Source: Streptomyces sp. NBC_01463 (GTDB lineage Bacteria > Actinomycetota > Actinomycetes > Streptomycetales > Streptomycetaceae). Taken from it: a stretch of 64,000 nt of DNA. A program made the translations under genes and the position numbers. The stretch covers positions 2,418,001 through 2,482,000 of the forward strand of contig CP109468.1 in the NCBI GenBank assembly GCA_036227345.1, read 5' to 3'. A model generated the notes under the pieces. It was not told where the DNA came from and made no database searches. It saw nothing but the letters and a program-made list of their open reading frames with translations. Shown here in pieces: positions 1 to 8,989 of this stretch (the stretch's first letter is position 1; each line of letters opens with the position of its first letter).

Positions 1-562
1 GCTGGGCGGCGAGGCCGAGTGCGACGGCCGTGGTCCGGTCCCCGTAGACCCGGGCGCGTACCGCCGCGAAGGCGGTGAGCAGTACCCCGGCGGCGCCCGC
101 GATGACGCCGGGCAGGCTGTGCATGTCGTGGCGGTCCGGGTCGGCGGACCAGAGGACGAGGCCCATCAGGAGGAGCAGCAGCGCGGCGCCCGCCGGGCCG
201 GTGCCGCGCAGCAGGTCCTCGCTCCACAGGTGGCGGTCGCGTCCGACCGCCGAGGCGACGGCGTCCGTGACGTCGTCGAAGACGGCGGGCGGCAGCGAGT
301 CGGCGAAGGGGCGCAGGCTGAGGATCTCGCCGTCGAGCACCTGCTGGTCCGCGAGGGTGCGGGCGCCGTCGAGGACGGTGCCGTCTCGCCGGACGAGGTG
401 GTAGCCGGTGGGGGTGGCGACGGCCTGGGTCCGGCCGGTGAGCCGGAGGATCTCCGGGGCGACGTCGGCGACGGCGAGGTCATGGGGCAGCGCGACGTCG
501 ATGCGGCTGTCGGGCGCCACGACGGTGACGCGGCAGAAGCCGGTCGCCGCGGTCGTACTCAC
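1..562 (-). CDS. eccD: EccD, type VII secretion integral membrane protein (3' end outside window)
   Basis: The minus-strand frame opens with GTG at 562, preceded by GGGGGA about 8 bases upstream, and runs off the left edge. The first ~100 residues are compact and soluble (MSTTAATGFCRVTVVAPDSR at the start), as expected for the ubiquitin-like YukD domain of EccD. A hydrophobic segment follows around residues 125-140 (GAALLLLLMGLVL), then another (GVIAGAAGVLLTAFAAV); these would be the first two of the eleven or so membrane helices that form the T7SS channel. The gene is divergent from eccC with about 200 bp between them, and the locus context (eccC, Esx, mycosin, eccB, eccE) supports the call. 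Only about 187 codons are visible, so the full length and the C-terminus cannot be judged. Confidence 0.85.
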   Translation of the reverse strand, partial: MSTTAATGFCRVTVVAPDSRIDVALPHDLAVADVAPEILRLTGRTQAVATPTGYHLVRRDGTVLDGARTLADQQVLDGEILSLRPFADSLPPAVFDDVTDAVASAVGRDRHLWSEDLLRGTGPAGAALLLLLMGLVLWSADPDRHDMHSLPGVIAGAAGVLLTAFAAVRARVYGDRTTAVALGLAAQ

Positions 563-572
563 GTGTCTGGTC

Positions 573-628
573 CCCCTGATTCGTGGTTGCGCACGATGCG
601 CGCGCAACCCTACCGGGAGGGGTGAATC
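573..628. promoter_or_regulatory. Motif pair in eccD/eccC divergent promoter region
   Basis: CCCCTGATTC (573-582) and GGGGTGAATC (619-628) lie 46 bp apart, start to start, between the divergent eccD and eccC genes. Closely related 10-mers occur as a 30-bp-spaced pair in the eccB/eccE region and upstream of the protease-STAND gene. The left copy overlaps the eccD ribosome binding site, so part of its sequence may be explained by that. Confidence 0.35.
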
Positions 629-766
629 CCGGAACGCCGTCGGGAGTGCGGCACGTAGGATCGCGGTCGCGCGGAGGCCAGTTCCGTGGGCGGCGGCTGC
701 CACGGGGGCGCCGGTGCGGGTCCGCCCCGGCCTCCGGCCCGTCCGCACTGAGGGATTGATGCACCG

Positions 767-3700
767 GTGAGCCAGATCGTCGTGAAGCGACCGCCGCGGG
801 CCCTGCCGCCGGAAGTCCCCGGGGACGGGCTGGCGTTGAAGGCCCCTCCGGGGCTGCCGCGCGGGCCGCGCGAGGGACTGCTGATGCAGATCCTGCCGGT
901 GCTCGGCATGGGTTCGTCGGTGGTGTTCTTCTTCTCGCCGCAGGCACCGCCGTTCATGCGGATCATGGGTGTGCTGATGCTGGTGTCGACGGCCGCCATG
1001 GTGGTCGCCCAGCTGGTGCGCCACCGGCGCGGTACGCAGGGGCAGTTGGCGGACGCCCGGCGCGACTATCTCGCGTACCTGGCGCAGATCCGGCGCATGG
1101 TCCTGCGGACGGCGCGCGCCCAGCGTGACGCGCAGTGGTATCTGCACCCGGGTCCCGATCAGTTGTGGTCGGTCGTGGCCGAGGGCGGCCGGGTCTGGGA
1201 ACGGCGTTCCGGGGACCGGGACTTCGGGCACGTGAGGATCGGGCTCGGGGCGCAGCCGCTGACGACGCCCCTCTCGGCGCCGGACACCGATCCGGCGGTC
1301 GATCCGGAGCCGGTCTGCGCGCATGCGCTGCGGCGGTTCCTGGCGGTGCACGCCTCGCCGGCCGGGCTGCCGGTGGCGGTGCCGCTGCGGGCGGCGCCCC
1401 GGGTGACGGTCTCGGGTCCGGTGGAGCAGGCCCGTTCGGTTGTGAGGGCGCTGCTGGCCCAGGCCGTGACGCTCCACTCGCCCGATGACCTGGTGGTCGC
1501 GGTCGTGGCGGCGCCGGAGGCGGTGGCGTGCTGGGACTGGACGAAGTGGCTGCCGCACGCGCAGGTGCCGGGGCAGGCCGACGGGGCCGGTCCGAAGCGG
1601 TTGTTCGGGACGGACACGGCCGCGGTGGAGCCGTTGCTGGCGAACCGGCTGGAGGGGAGGCCCCGGTTCGGCCGGGAGGGCGCGCCGCCGGCGGACCAGC
1701 CGCACGTCGTGGTGGTCCTGGACGGTGGCCGGGTGGCGCCGGACTCGCTGCTGGCGGGGGCGGAGGGGCTGCAGGGTGTGACGGTCGTCGAGGTGGCGCG
1801 GGGTGAGCCGGCGCCGGGGCGCGGTGGGTTCGTCCTGCGGGTGCGGCCGGGCGGGCTGCGGGTGGAGCCCGGTGCCGGTGCGGCGTACGAGGGTGTGCCG
1901 GACGGTCTTTCGCTCCCTGCGGCCGAGGCGCTGGCCCGGCAGCTGGCGCCGCTGCGGACGGGCGGCGGCAAGGACGACGAACCGCTGCTGGCCGAGCTGG
2001 ACTTCACCGATCTGCTGAACCTCGGGGACGCGGGTGCGGTCGATGTGGCGCGGACCTGGCGGCCGCGGCCGGTCTCGGAGCGGCTTCGGGTGCCGATCGG
2101 GGTCGGTGAGGACGGCCTGCCGGTGATGCTGGACCTCAAGGAGGCGGCGCAGGACGGCATGGGGCCGCACGGGCTGTGCGTGGGCGCGACGGGTTCGGGC
2201 AAGTCGGAGCTGCTGCGGACGCTGGTGCTGGGGCTCGCGGTCACGCACTCGTCCGAGACGCTGAACTTCGTGCTCGCGGACTTCAAGGGCGGGGCGACGT
2301 TCGCCGGGATGGCGCAGCTGCCGCACGTGGCCGCGGTCATCACCAATCTGTCCGACGACCTGTCCCTGGTCGACCGGATGGGGGACGCGATCCGCGGCGA
2401 GCTCCAGCGCCGGCAGGAGCTGCTGCGGTCGGCGGGCGGATACGCCGGTGTCCACGACTACGAGAAGGCCCGGGCGGCGGGGGCGGCGCTGGAGCCGCTG
2501 GCCTCCTTGGTGCTGGTGATCGACGAGTTCTCCGAACTGCTCACCGCCAAGCCGGACTTCATCGACATGTTCCTCCAGATCGGCCGCATCGGCCGTTCGC
2601 TGGGTGTGCATCTGCTGCTGGCCTCGCAGCGGCTGGAGGAGGGGAAGCTGCGCGGTCTGGACACGTATCTCTCGTACCGGATCGGGCTGCGGACCTTCTC
2701 GGCGGCGGAGTCGCGGACGGCGCTGGGGGTGCCGGACGCCTACGAGTTGCCTTCGGTGCCGGGCTCGGGCTTCCTCAAGTCGGGTACGGAGGAGATGACG
2801 CGGTTCAAGGCGGCGTATGTGTCGGGGGCGTACCGCAGGGGCGGCCCCGGGCCGGTGGCGGGGCAGGTGCCGGCGGTGCGGCGGGCCGCCCTGTTCCGTG
2901 CGATGCCGGTGCCGGTGCCGAAGTCCGGGTCCGGGTCCGGCGGGGACGCGCCGCCGGCGGCTCCGGCGCGGGTGCCTCAGGACGCGCTCGCCGACACCGT
3001 GCTCGACGTGGTGGTGCGGCGGCTGGAGGGGCAGGGGGTGCCCGCTCATCAGGTGTGGCTGCCGCCGCTGGACCGGGCTCCGACGCTGGATCAGCTGCTG
3101 CCGGGGCTGGCGCCCGCCGGGGAGCGCGGATTCACCGCGACGGGGTACACCCGGCCCGGCGGGCTGACGGTCCCGCTCGGCCTGATCGACAAGCCGTTCG
3201 AGCAGCGGCGCGAGGTGCTGTACCGCGACTTCTCCGGGGCGGCGGGCCACCTGATGGTGGTCGGCGGTCCGCAGTCGGGCAAGTCGACGCTGCTGCGGAC
3301 GCTGATCGCGTCATTCGCGCTGACCCACACCCCGCAGGAGGTGCAGTTCTACGGTCTCGACTTCGGCGGTGGCGGGCTCGCCCCGGTCGCGGAGCTGCCG
3401 CACGTGGGACAGATCGCCTCCCGGCTGGATCCTGAGCGGGTGCGGCGCACGGTCGCCGAGGTGGCGGGGGTGCTGAGCCGGCGCGAGGAGCTGTTCCGGT
3501 CCCGGGGCATCGACTCCGTTGCCACCTACCGGCGCATGCGCGCCCTCGGTGAGCTGCCGGGCGAGGAGTGGGGCGACGTCTTCCTGGTCATCGACGGCTG
3601 GGGCGGTTTCCGCAACGAGTACGAGCGTCTGGAGCCGGTCGTCACGGACATCGCCGCGCGCGGTCTCGGCTACGGAGTCCATGTGGTCCTCTCGGCGGCC

Positions 3701-4732
3701 CGCTACATGGAGGTGCGGGCCGCGCTCAAGGACCAGATCCTCGGGCGGCTCGAACTGCGGCTCGGCGACGTCATGGACTCCGAGTTCGACCGGAAGGTCG
3801 CTGCCCGGGTGCCGGCCGGGGTGCCGGGCCGTGGCCAGGTGGCGGAGAAGCTGCACTTCATGACGGCGCTGCCGCGCATCGACGCGGTGTCCGGTGCGGA
3901 CGGTCTCGCCGCGGCGACCGCCGCGTTCGTCGAGACGGTCCGGGCGCACCGGGCGGGCCCGTCTGCCCCCGCCGTTCGGCTGCTGCCGGTCGAGCTGCCC
4001 GCCGAGCGGCTCCCGAAGGGGTTCGAGTTCCCGCACCGGGGCGTCGCGATCGGGATCGCCGAGACGGATCTGGAGCCGGTGTTCGTCGACTTCGACACCG
4101 ATCCGTTCTTCCTGGTCTTCGGCGAGAGCGAGTCGGGGAAGACCGCTCTGCTGCGGCTGATCGCCAAGCAGATCGCGGAGCGCCACTCCCCCGACGAGGC
4201 CAAGCTCGTCGTCGCGGACTACCGGCGGGGGCTGCTGGGGCGGCTGCCCGAGACCCATCTGCTGGAGTACGCGCCGACGGCGGGGGCGCTGCGGACGCAT
4301 ATGGAGGCGCTGGCCGGGGTGTTCGCCCGGCGGCAGCCGCCGGCGGACGTCACTCCGACGCAGTTGCGCGAGGGCAGCTGGTGGACGGGCCCGCGGATCT
4401 TCGTCGTCGTCGACGACTACGACCTGGTGGCGACGGGTGCGGGCAGTCCGCTGGCCCCGCTGGCGGAGTATCTGCCGTTCGCCCGGGACACCGGGGTGCG
4501 CTTCGTCGTCGCGCGCAGCTCGGCGGGGGCCTCGCGGGCCCTGTACGAGCCGTTCCTGCAGCGGATCAGGGAGCTGGGCGCGCAGGGTGTGGTGCTGTCC
4601 GGTGATCCGGCCGAGGGCGACCTGATCGGGCCGGTGCGCGGGCATCCGATGCCGCCGGGGCGCGGCTACTTCGCGACCCGCCGGCGGGGCACTCCGCTGG
4701 TGCAGACCGGATGGCTGCCGGAGCGCCCCTGA
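767..4732 (+). CDS. eccC: EccC, three-domain FtsK/SpoIIIE-type ATPase of type VII secretion
   Basis: EccC is the motor that recognises WXG100 substrates and drives export through the EccB/C/D/E membrane complex. The 1321-residue product is full length and not split into Ca and Cb subunits. Residues ~40-85 hold two hydrophobic helices at the membrane. Three RecA-like domains follow, with P-loops GATGSGKS (473-480), GGPQSGKS (833-840) and GESESGKT (1119-1126). Domain 1 has a canonical Walker B (LVLVIDEF). Domain 2 has VFLVIDGW and domain 3 has IFVVVDDY, so both lack the catalytic Glu right after the Asp. This agrees with the family pattern in which domain 1 is the active ATPase and the distal domains act in substrate binding and control. 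GTG at 767 is chosen because it follows GAGGGA by about 11 bases and leaves the N-terminal membrane region intact. Confidence 0.95.
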   Translation: MSQIVVKRPPRALPPEVPGDGLALKAPPGLPRGPREGLLMQILPVLGMGSSVVFFFSPQAPPFMRIMGVLMLVSTAAMVVAQLVRHRRGTQGQLADARRDYLAYLAQIRRMVLRTARAQRDAQWYLHPGPDQLWSVVAEGGRVWERRSGDRDFGHVRIGLGAQPLTTPLSAPDTDPAVDPEPVCAHALRRFLAVHASPAGLPVAVPLRAAPRVTVSGPVEQARSVVRALLAQAVTLHSPDDLVVAVVAAPEAVACWDWTKWLPHAQVPGQADGAGPKRLFGTDTAAVEPLLANRLEGRPRFGREGAPPADQPHVVVVLDGGRVAPDSLLAGAEGLQGVTVVEVARGEPAPGRGGFVLRVRPGGLRVEPGAGAAYEGVPDGLSLPAAEALARQLAPLRTGGGKDDEPLLAELDFTDLLNLGDAGAVDVARTWRPRPVSERLRVPIGVGEDGLPVMLDLKEAAQDGMGPHGLCVGATGSGKSELLRTLVLGLAVTHSSETLNFVLADFKGGATFAGMAQLPHVAAVITNLSDDLSLVDRMGDAIRGELQRRQELLRSAGGYAGVHDYEKARAAGAALEPLASLVLVIDEFSELLTAKPDFIDMFLQIGRIGRSLGVHLLLASQRLEEGKLRGLDTYLSYRIGLRTFSAAESRTALGVPDAYELPSVPGSGFLKSGTEEMTRFKAAYVSGAYRRGGPGPVAGQVPAVRRAALFRAMPVPVPKSGSGSGGDAPPAAPARVPQDALADTVLDVVVRRLEGQGVPAHQVWLPPLDRAPTLDQLLPGLAPAGERGFTATGYTRPGGLTVPLGLIDKPFEQRREVLYRDFSGAAGHLMVVGGPQSGKSTLLRTLIASFALTHTPQEVQFYGLDFGGGGLAPVAELPHVGQIASRLDPERVRRTVAEVAGVLSRREELFRSRGIDSVATYRRMRALGELPGEEWGDVFLVIDGWGGFRNEYERLEPVVTDIAARGLGYGVHVVLSAARYMEVRAALKDQILGRLELRLGDVMDSEFDRKVAARVPAGVPGRGQVAEKLHFMTALPRIDAVSGADGLAAATAAFVETVRAHRAGPSAPAVRLLPVELPAERLPKGFEFPHRGVAIGIAETDLEPVFVDFDTDPFFLVFGESESGKTALLRLIAKQIAERHSPDEAKLVVADYRRGLLGRLPETHLLEYAPTAGALRTHMEALAGVFARRQPPADVTPTQLREGSWWTGPRIFVVVDDYDLVATGAGSPLAPLAEYLPFARDTGVRFVVARSSAGASRALYEPFLQRIRELGAQGVVLSGDPAEGDLIGPVRGHPMPPGRGYFATRRRGTPLVQTGWLPERP

Positions 4733-4872
4733 CCGGCCCGGCGGGGAGGGTGCGCGGGGCCGCGAGAGCACAGATCGGCAGCGTCCGCTGCCGAATCGCG
4801 GACCCGGCCACGGCGTACGGCGATGCCTGTACGGTGCCGTGCAGAGCCACGTACGGAGAGGAACCCTTGACG

Positions 4873-5106
4873 ATGGGCACGCAGGCGGAGAAGGACGAGC
4901 TGTACGCACTCGACATCTCGGGGGTGGAATGGCTGAGTGCGCCGGGGACCGAGGAGGCCGAGGAGCGCGTCGAGATCGCGCATCTGCCGGGCGGCGCGGT
5001 GGCGATGAGGTCCTCGCTGGATCCGGAGACGGTGCTGCGGTACACGGAGGCCGAGTGGAACGCGTTCGTGCTGGGCGCCCGGGACGGCGAGTTCGACCTG
5101 ACGTAG
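4873..5106 (+). CDS. bldB: BldB-like small DUF397-type developmental protein
   Basis: This is a 77-residue acidic protein without membrane segments. It has the DUF397-like core: a W in GVEWLSAPG, the VEIAHLPGGAVAMRSS strand pair and the C-terminal TEAEWNAFVLGARDGEFD motif. BldB, a small protein required for aerial growth in Streptomyces, is known to lie in the ESX gene cluster, and size, sequence type and position all fit here. Most DUF397 paralogues sit beside an Xre-type regulator; none is present here, which favours bldB itself. ATG at 4873 is used, but TTG at 4867 is in frame and better spaced (5 bases) from GGAGAGG at 4855-4861, so the real product may be 79 residues. The bldB assignment is from memory of gene order and could not be confirmed by alignment. 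Confidence 0.7.
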   Translation: MGTQAEKDELYALDISGVEWLSAPGTEEAEERVEIAHLPGGAVAMRSSLDPETVLRYTEAEWNAFVLGARDGEFDLT

Positions 5107-5124
5107 TGCCGGGGCGGCAGGAGT

Positions 5125-5156
5125 CGAGGGGCACGTTCGGGTGAACGTGCCCCTCG
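5125..5156. terminator. Hairpin terminator between bldB and the esx genes
   Basis: A perfect 14-bp inverted repeat has arms at 5125-5138 and 5143-5156 and a four-base loop. It lies between two convergent genes and could serve both. There is no T-tract, as is usual for Streptomyces hairpins. Confidence 0.8.
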
Positions 5157-5183
5157 TGCCGTACGTACGCCGGGCGTCCGGGG

Positions 5184-5489
5184 TCAGTAGGCCTCGGTGA
5201 ACAGGCGTGAGGACTTGAGGTCCGTGGCGCGGTAGTTGTCCTTGCCCGTCTCGACGAGCTTCGCGACCTGTTCCAGGCGGTCCTTCATGTGGCCGGCCCT
5301 GCCGCGGTACTTGTGCTGGAGCGTGACGTACTCGGCGTGGGCCTCACCGTCCCAGGTGTCGGTGACGACCTTGAGCGCGGCGTCCATCTCCTCCAGGTCC
5401 TGGCAGATGTTCCGCGACACCGCACGGATGCGGTTCGCCATCTCCTGGACGGTCTCGTACCTGACCTTGGTGTGCGGGTCGTGACCCAT
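5184..5489 (-). CDS. esxA: WXG100 family T7SS substrate, EsxA-like (second gene of esx pair)
   Basis: This 101-residue helical-hairpin protein has the W-x-G turn as TWDGEAH near residue 45. Export by T7SS is as a heterodimer with the adjacent WXG protein. Right after the second helix there is a YRATD sequence, which matches the YxxxD/E export signal read by EccC; the partner gene has none. The gene begins 40 bp downstream of the 116-residue WXG gene on the same strand, so the two form an operon. The symbols follow order alone (esxB then esxA, as in other actinobacteria). By the location of YxxxD this protein would be the functional counterpart of mycobacterial CFP-10/EsxB, so the names could be reversed. 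Confidence 0.88.
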   Translation of the reverse strand: MGHDPHTKVRYETVQEMANRIRAVSRNICQDLEEMDAALKVVTDTWDGEAHAEYVTLQHKYRGRAGHMKDRLEQVAKLVETGKDNYRATDLKSSRLFTEAY

Positions 5490-5529
5490 CGGGGTGCTCC
5501 TCTGGCTCGGCTGCGGGGATGCGGGCGGC

Positions 5530-5880
5530 TCAGACGCCGTTCAGTCCGGAGGTGTTGGCCGGTGCGGCCGGCTCCCTCACGGCGTTGAAGGCCGCGCGGA
5601 CCTCCTCGTCGTTGGCGTTGCTGAGGTTCTTCGTGCTGCCGACCGCGTGGAGCAGCACCTGGAGGAGGCGGCGGATCGTGTCGTGGTCCTCGTTGATGAC
5701 CAGCTGGGCGGAGGTGAAGCCCGAGGCGCCGACACCGGTCCACCCCGCCCCGGCCGTCGCCAGCAGGTCGGCGAGCTCCCTGGACTGTCTGGAGACCGCC
5801 TCGGCCGTGTTGATGATCTTGTTCTTGGCCTGGACGACCGGGTCGTCGGCGAGTGCGAAACCGCCCGCGGGGCTGGTCAT
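5530..5880 (-). CDS. esxB: WXG100 family T7SS substrate, EsxB-like (first gene of esx pair)
   Basis: This 116-residue protein is predicted helical, with a W-x-G turn (GWTGVGA) near residue 47 and a long second helix (residues ~62-100). The C-terminal tail (PAAPANTSGLNGV) is flexible and has no YxxxD/E signal, so it is probably carried out as the partner of the downstream 101-residue protein. The ATG at 5880 is preceded by a GGAGG-type site within about 10 bases. A 177-bp gap separates it from mycP, so the esx pair probably has its own promoter; a TAGGGT -10-like sequence lies on the minus strand at 5994-5999 without a clear -35. Confidence 0.85.
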   Translation of the reverse strand: MTSPAGGFALADDPVVQAKNKIINTAEAVSRQSRELADLLATAGAGWTGVGASGFTSAQLVINEDHDTIRRLLQVLLHAVGSTKNLSNANDEEVRAAFNAVREPAAPANTSGLNGV

Positions 5881-6057
5881 GCGGAGGTCCTCCCTGGGGT
5901 CGTGAAGAAGGCACGGCCGGGGGCGGTCACGCCGGCTCCGGGGGCTCCCCGGACGGCTCCTGATCCCCCGTCACGCATCTGAAGTGCGCGTTCACCCTAG
6001 CCATTTCGCCGCCCCTCCCCGTCGCACCCGGCGCGCGTGGAACCGGCCGGGAGCGGG

Positions 6058-7275
6058 TCACCGGCCGCGCGCGACGCGGCGTCTGCGGAGGTCGCGCGCG
6101 ACGGTCGCGACGCCGGCCACCACACCGACCAGCACGACGGCCGCGGCCAGTGCCGAGGTCGCGTAGCGCTTGGCGCGCTGCTGAGAGGTCTCACCCGTCG
6201 ACAGGCGCGCGGGCTCCGGTGCGAGAGCGCCGGCCGGTGGTGTGTCGGGATGCGGAGCGTCCTGCGGGGCGTCGTCTCCCGAGAGCGCGCGGACCGGATC
6301 GACTACACCCCATCCGACGAAGGCGTCACGGCCGTTGACGGAGCGTTCCGCGGTCTGTTCGATACGGGCGATGACCTGCGGCGCCGTCCAGTGCGGGTAC
6401 TTGGCGCGCATCAGGGCGGCGACCCCGGTGACGTAGGGCGCGGCGAAGCTGGTGCCGTTGTCGGTGCACTGGCCGTCGCCCGGCACGGTGGACACGATGT
6501 CGACCCCGGGTGCGGCGACCCCCACGAACTCCCCTGCCTGGGAGAAGGGGGCGCGTTCGTTGTTGCGGTCGGACGCGGCGACGGCGAGGACGCCGTCGAA
6601 GGCGGCGGGGTAGGTGCGGCGGAGCCTGCCGTCCATGCCGTCGTTGCCCGCGGCGGCGACCACCACGACGTCCTTGCCGACCGCCCGCGCCACCGCCCGG
6701 CCCAGCACGGAGTCGTCGGCCAGCGGCCGGGTGGTGTCCTGGGAGATGTTGATGACCCGGGCGCCCTCGGCGATCGCGTGGTCGATCGCGGCGGCCATCG
6801 TGGAGTCCTTGCCGTTGTGCCGCCCGTCGTTCTGGCGGACCGGGATGATCGTCGCCTCGGGGGCCAGTCCGACGAATCCGGTGCCGCCGCGGGGGCGGGC
6901 GGCGATGATGCCGGCGACCTTGGTGCCGTGGCCGACCGCGTCCACGGTGCCGTCGCTGCCGCCGCCGGTGTAGTCGATGCCCGCGGAGGCGTCCACGGCG
7001 GTGCTCAGTTGGGGGTTGGCGTCGTCCACCCCGGTGTCGATGACGGCGACGCGGACTCCCTTGCCGCGTGTGTCCTGCCACAGTTCGTCCAGCAGCACCC
7101 GCTGGAGCGGCCAGGGCCGGCCCTCGAACTGCTTCGTCATCGGGAAGGCGCACTCGCCGCCTCCGTCCAGGTGCGGACCGTCGGGCCCGGCAGCGGCGTA
7201 CGCGGCCTGCGGCCCCGCGAGGGCGGCCAGCGCGGCGGCGGCCGCCGTCAGCAGAACCCTCGTCCGGTACGGCAT
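6058..7275 (-). CDS. mycP: Mycosin (MycP), membrane-anchored subtilisin-like protease of T7SS
   Basis: The 405-residue S8-family serine protease belongs on the outer face of the membrane, where mycosins stabilise the T7SS complex and process substrates. It has a signal peptide (residues 1-28, ending AYAAA), catalytic Asp80 (VAVIDTG), His116 (GHGTKVAG), oxyanion Asn211 (AAGNDG) and Ser276 (GTSFAAP). A C-terminal membrane helix (~374-394) is followed by an Arg-rich cytoplasmic tail. ATG at 7275 is chosen over the upstream ATG at 7302 because GGGGGAGAG lies just before it and the signal peptide then starts at once. It follows eccB by 60 bp on the same strand, so they are probably co-transcribed. 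Confidence 0.93.
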   Translation of the reverse strand: MPYRTRVLLTAAAAALAALAGPQAAYAAAGPDGPHLDGGGECAFPMTKQFEGRPWPLQRVLLDELWQDTRGKGVRVAVIDTGVDDANPQLSTAVDASAGIDYTGGGSDGTVDAVGHGTKVAGIIAARPRGGTGFVGLAPEATIIPVRQNDGRHNGKDSTMAAAIDHAIAEGARVINISQDTTRPLADDSVLGRAVARAVGKDVVVVAAAGNDGMDGRLRRTYPAAFDGVLAVAASDRNNERAPFSQAGEFVGVAAPGVDIVSTVPGDGQCTDNGTSFAAPYVTGVAALMRAKYPHWTAPQVIARIEQTAERSVNGRDAFVGWGVVDPVRALSGDDAPQDAPHPDTPPAGALAPEPARLSTGETSQQRAKRYATSALAAAVVLVGVVAGVATVARDLRRRRVARGR

Positions 7276-7335
7276 CGTGCTCTCTCCCCCGCTTCTGTCC
7301 ATTGGTGTCCCGCCGGTGCTTCGCTCCTGGCTCCG

Positions 7336-8886
7336 TCAGGAACCCTGCGGTCTGCGGGCGCTGTTGGTGTCGAGCCGGGGACCCTTGGCCAGGAACTCCG
7401 ACCAGGCGAGGGGGACCAGGACGGGCCGCACCGTCCCGTAGCCGAGCCTGATCTGCGCCTGGCTCGGTTCGGGCCGCCCGTCCTGGCCGGCCGCCGCACC
7501 GCCGGCCCCGATCCCGGAGCGGGCGGTGTCGCTGTCGCCGTTCGCCTGAACCGCGTACCGCAGTCCGGTGTCGGTCACCAGGAAGAGTGATCCGTCCGGG
7601 CTCGTCTGTCCTTCGCGGACCTGGGTGTAGAGGAGCCCGCTGCCCGGGGTGACGTACGTGCTCGTGCCGCCGGCGCCGACGGGCGCGGGGTACGCCGGGC
7701 CCGCCCAGGTGCTCAGTGTGGCGCGGCCCGTGCCGTCCGTGCGGCGCAGCACGTTGCAGACGGTGTCGCGGCCCGAGCCGCCGGCGCCGGCGGTGTTGGC
7801 CCGGACGGCCTTGTGCGCGGGCCAGTGCGCCGCCTGCCCGGCGAAGGTCCCGGACTCGGGGACGAAGTCCTGGAGTCCGGCGGCACGCGCCTCTCCGGCC
7901 AGGTCGAGCGCGGCGGTCTGCGGGGAGTTGACCAGCAGCCAGGCGGTGAACTCGGAGACCTTCTCGACCCGGCCGTCGAGAACGACGTAATGAGCGGTGC
8001 CCTCACCGTTCCTGGTGCGCAGCACCGTGCCGACACGGTTCTCCCGGGCGGAGAGGTGTCCCGCGATGTGTGCGGGGGCGCCGACCTTGCCGGGGATGTG
8101 CGGGAAGGCGACCGGGCTGCCGTCGTGCAGGGTGGCCAGCCAGTCGTCGGTGACGGGCTGCGGCTGGGCGGCGCCGACCAGGGCGTCGGTCAGATGGCCG
8201 AGGTCGGCGGCGGTCTCGTCGATGCGGTACTTGGTGCCGCGGGCGTCGACGAGGTAGCGGGTCGCGTCCTGTCCCCTGACGTAGAGGATTTGGCCGCCGG
8301 TGAGCCGGCCGGGGCCCTCGGTCAGTTCCTTGTCGCGTTCGGCGAGGACGAAGGCGGCCTTCTGCACGGTGTCGCCCCTGCCGCCGGGCTGTACGCAGAC
8401 GGCCCAGCGCTTGGCGGTGCCCGCGTCCTCCTTCTCGGGCAGCCGGTCGGGGGCGTAGGGGATGCCGAGGACCGGACCGCGCGCGGGCCTGCCCGCGTCG
8501 AGGATGTCGTCGTCGACCTGGACGACGCCGTAGTTCTGCGGGGTCAGCAGCAGCCTGGCCGAGGCGAGGTTCAGCACGGGGTGCAGGAGCGTCCTGGCGT
8601 CCGCGCCCCTGCCGGTGGTGAGCACCACGTAGCGGGTGGTCGACGTCTTGCCGACGATCACCTTGGTGCCGGGGGCGTCCCAGTCCTTGGGGGCGGCCGG
8701 TCTGAACATCCCGTAGGCGCCGAAGCCGGCGAGGATCAGGGCGCCGGCGACGAGTCCCGGAACGACGGCGCGCAGGGGACGCGGGGCGCCCTCGTCGGTG
8801 CCGGTGGGCGAGGGCCCCAGGAACGCCGCCACCATGCGCCGCTTCGCGAAGGTGTACGCGTTGAGTTCGTCGCGCCGCGATGCCAT
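7336..8886 (-). CDS. eccB: EccB, type VII secretion membrane protein
   Basis: The 516-residue protein starts with the family's cytoplasmic N-terminal motif (MASRRDELNAYTFAKRRMVAAFLGP). One transmembrane helix at ~36-60 follows, then a large extracytoplasmic domain with the EccB repeat structure. A pair of cysteines near residues ~165 and ~405 (VCVQPGG and DTVCNVL) is in the usual place for the EccB disulfide. The open frame runs upstream to 9498, but ATG at 8886 begins the conserved EccB N-terminus, and the extra 200 codons overlap the divergent promoter region and eccE. Confidence 0.93.
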   Translation of the reverse strand: MASRRDELNAYTFAKRRMVAAFLGPSPTGTDEGAPRPLRAVVPGLVAGALILAGFGAYGMFRPAAPKDWDAPGTKVIVGKTSTTRYVVLTTGRGADARTLLHPVLNLASARLLLTPQNYGVVQVDDDILDAGRPARGPVLGIPYAPDRLPEKEDAGTAKRWAVCVQPGGRGDTVQKAAFVLAERDKELTEGPGRLTGGQILYVRGQDATRYLVDARGTKYRIDETAADLGHLTDALVGAAQPQPVTDDWLATLHDGSPVAFPHIPGKVGAPAHIAGHLSARENRVGTVLRTRNGEGTAHYVVLDGRVEKVSEFTAWLLVNSPQTAALDLAGEARAAGLQDFVPESGTFAGQAAHWPAHKAVRANTAGAGGSGRDTVCNVLRRTDGTGRATLSTWAGPAYPAPVGAGGTSTYVTPGSGLLYTQVREGQTSPDGSLFLVTDTGLRYAVQANGDSDTARSGIGAGGAAAGQDGRPEPSQAQIRLGYGTVRPVLVPLAWSEFLAKGPRLDTNSARRPQGS

Positions 8887-8989
8887 GAGTCCGCCCGTCC
8901 CCCGAGTCCGTCCGCACGGCACCGGGAACGACTGCGGCCGGCGTCCCGTACGGACCCCCGATGCCGGGCCGACCCCTACTATGCCTGTC

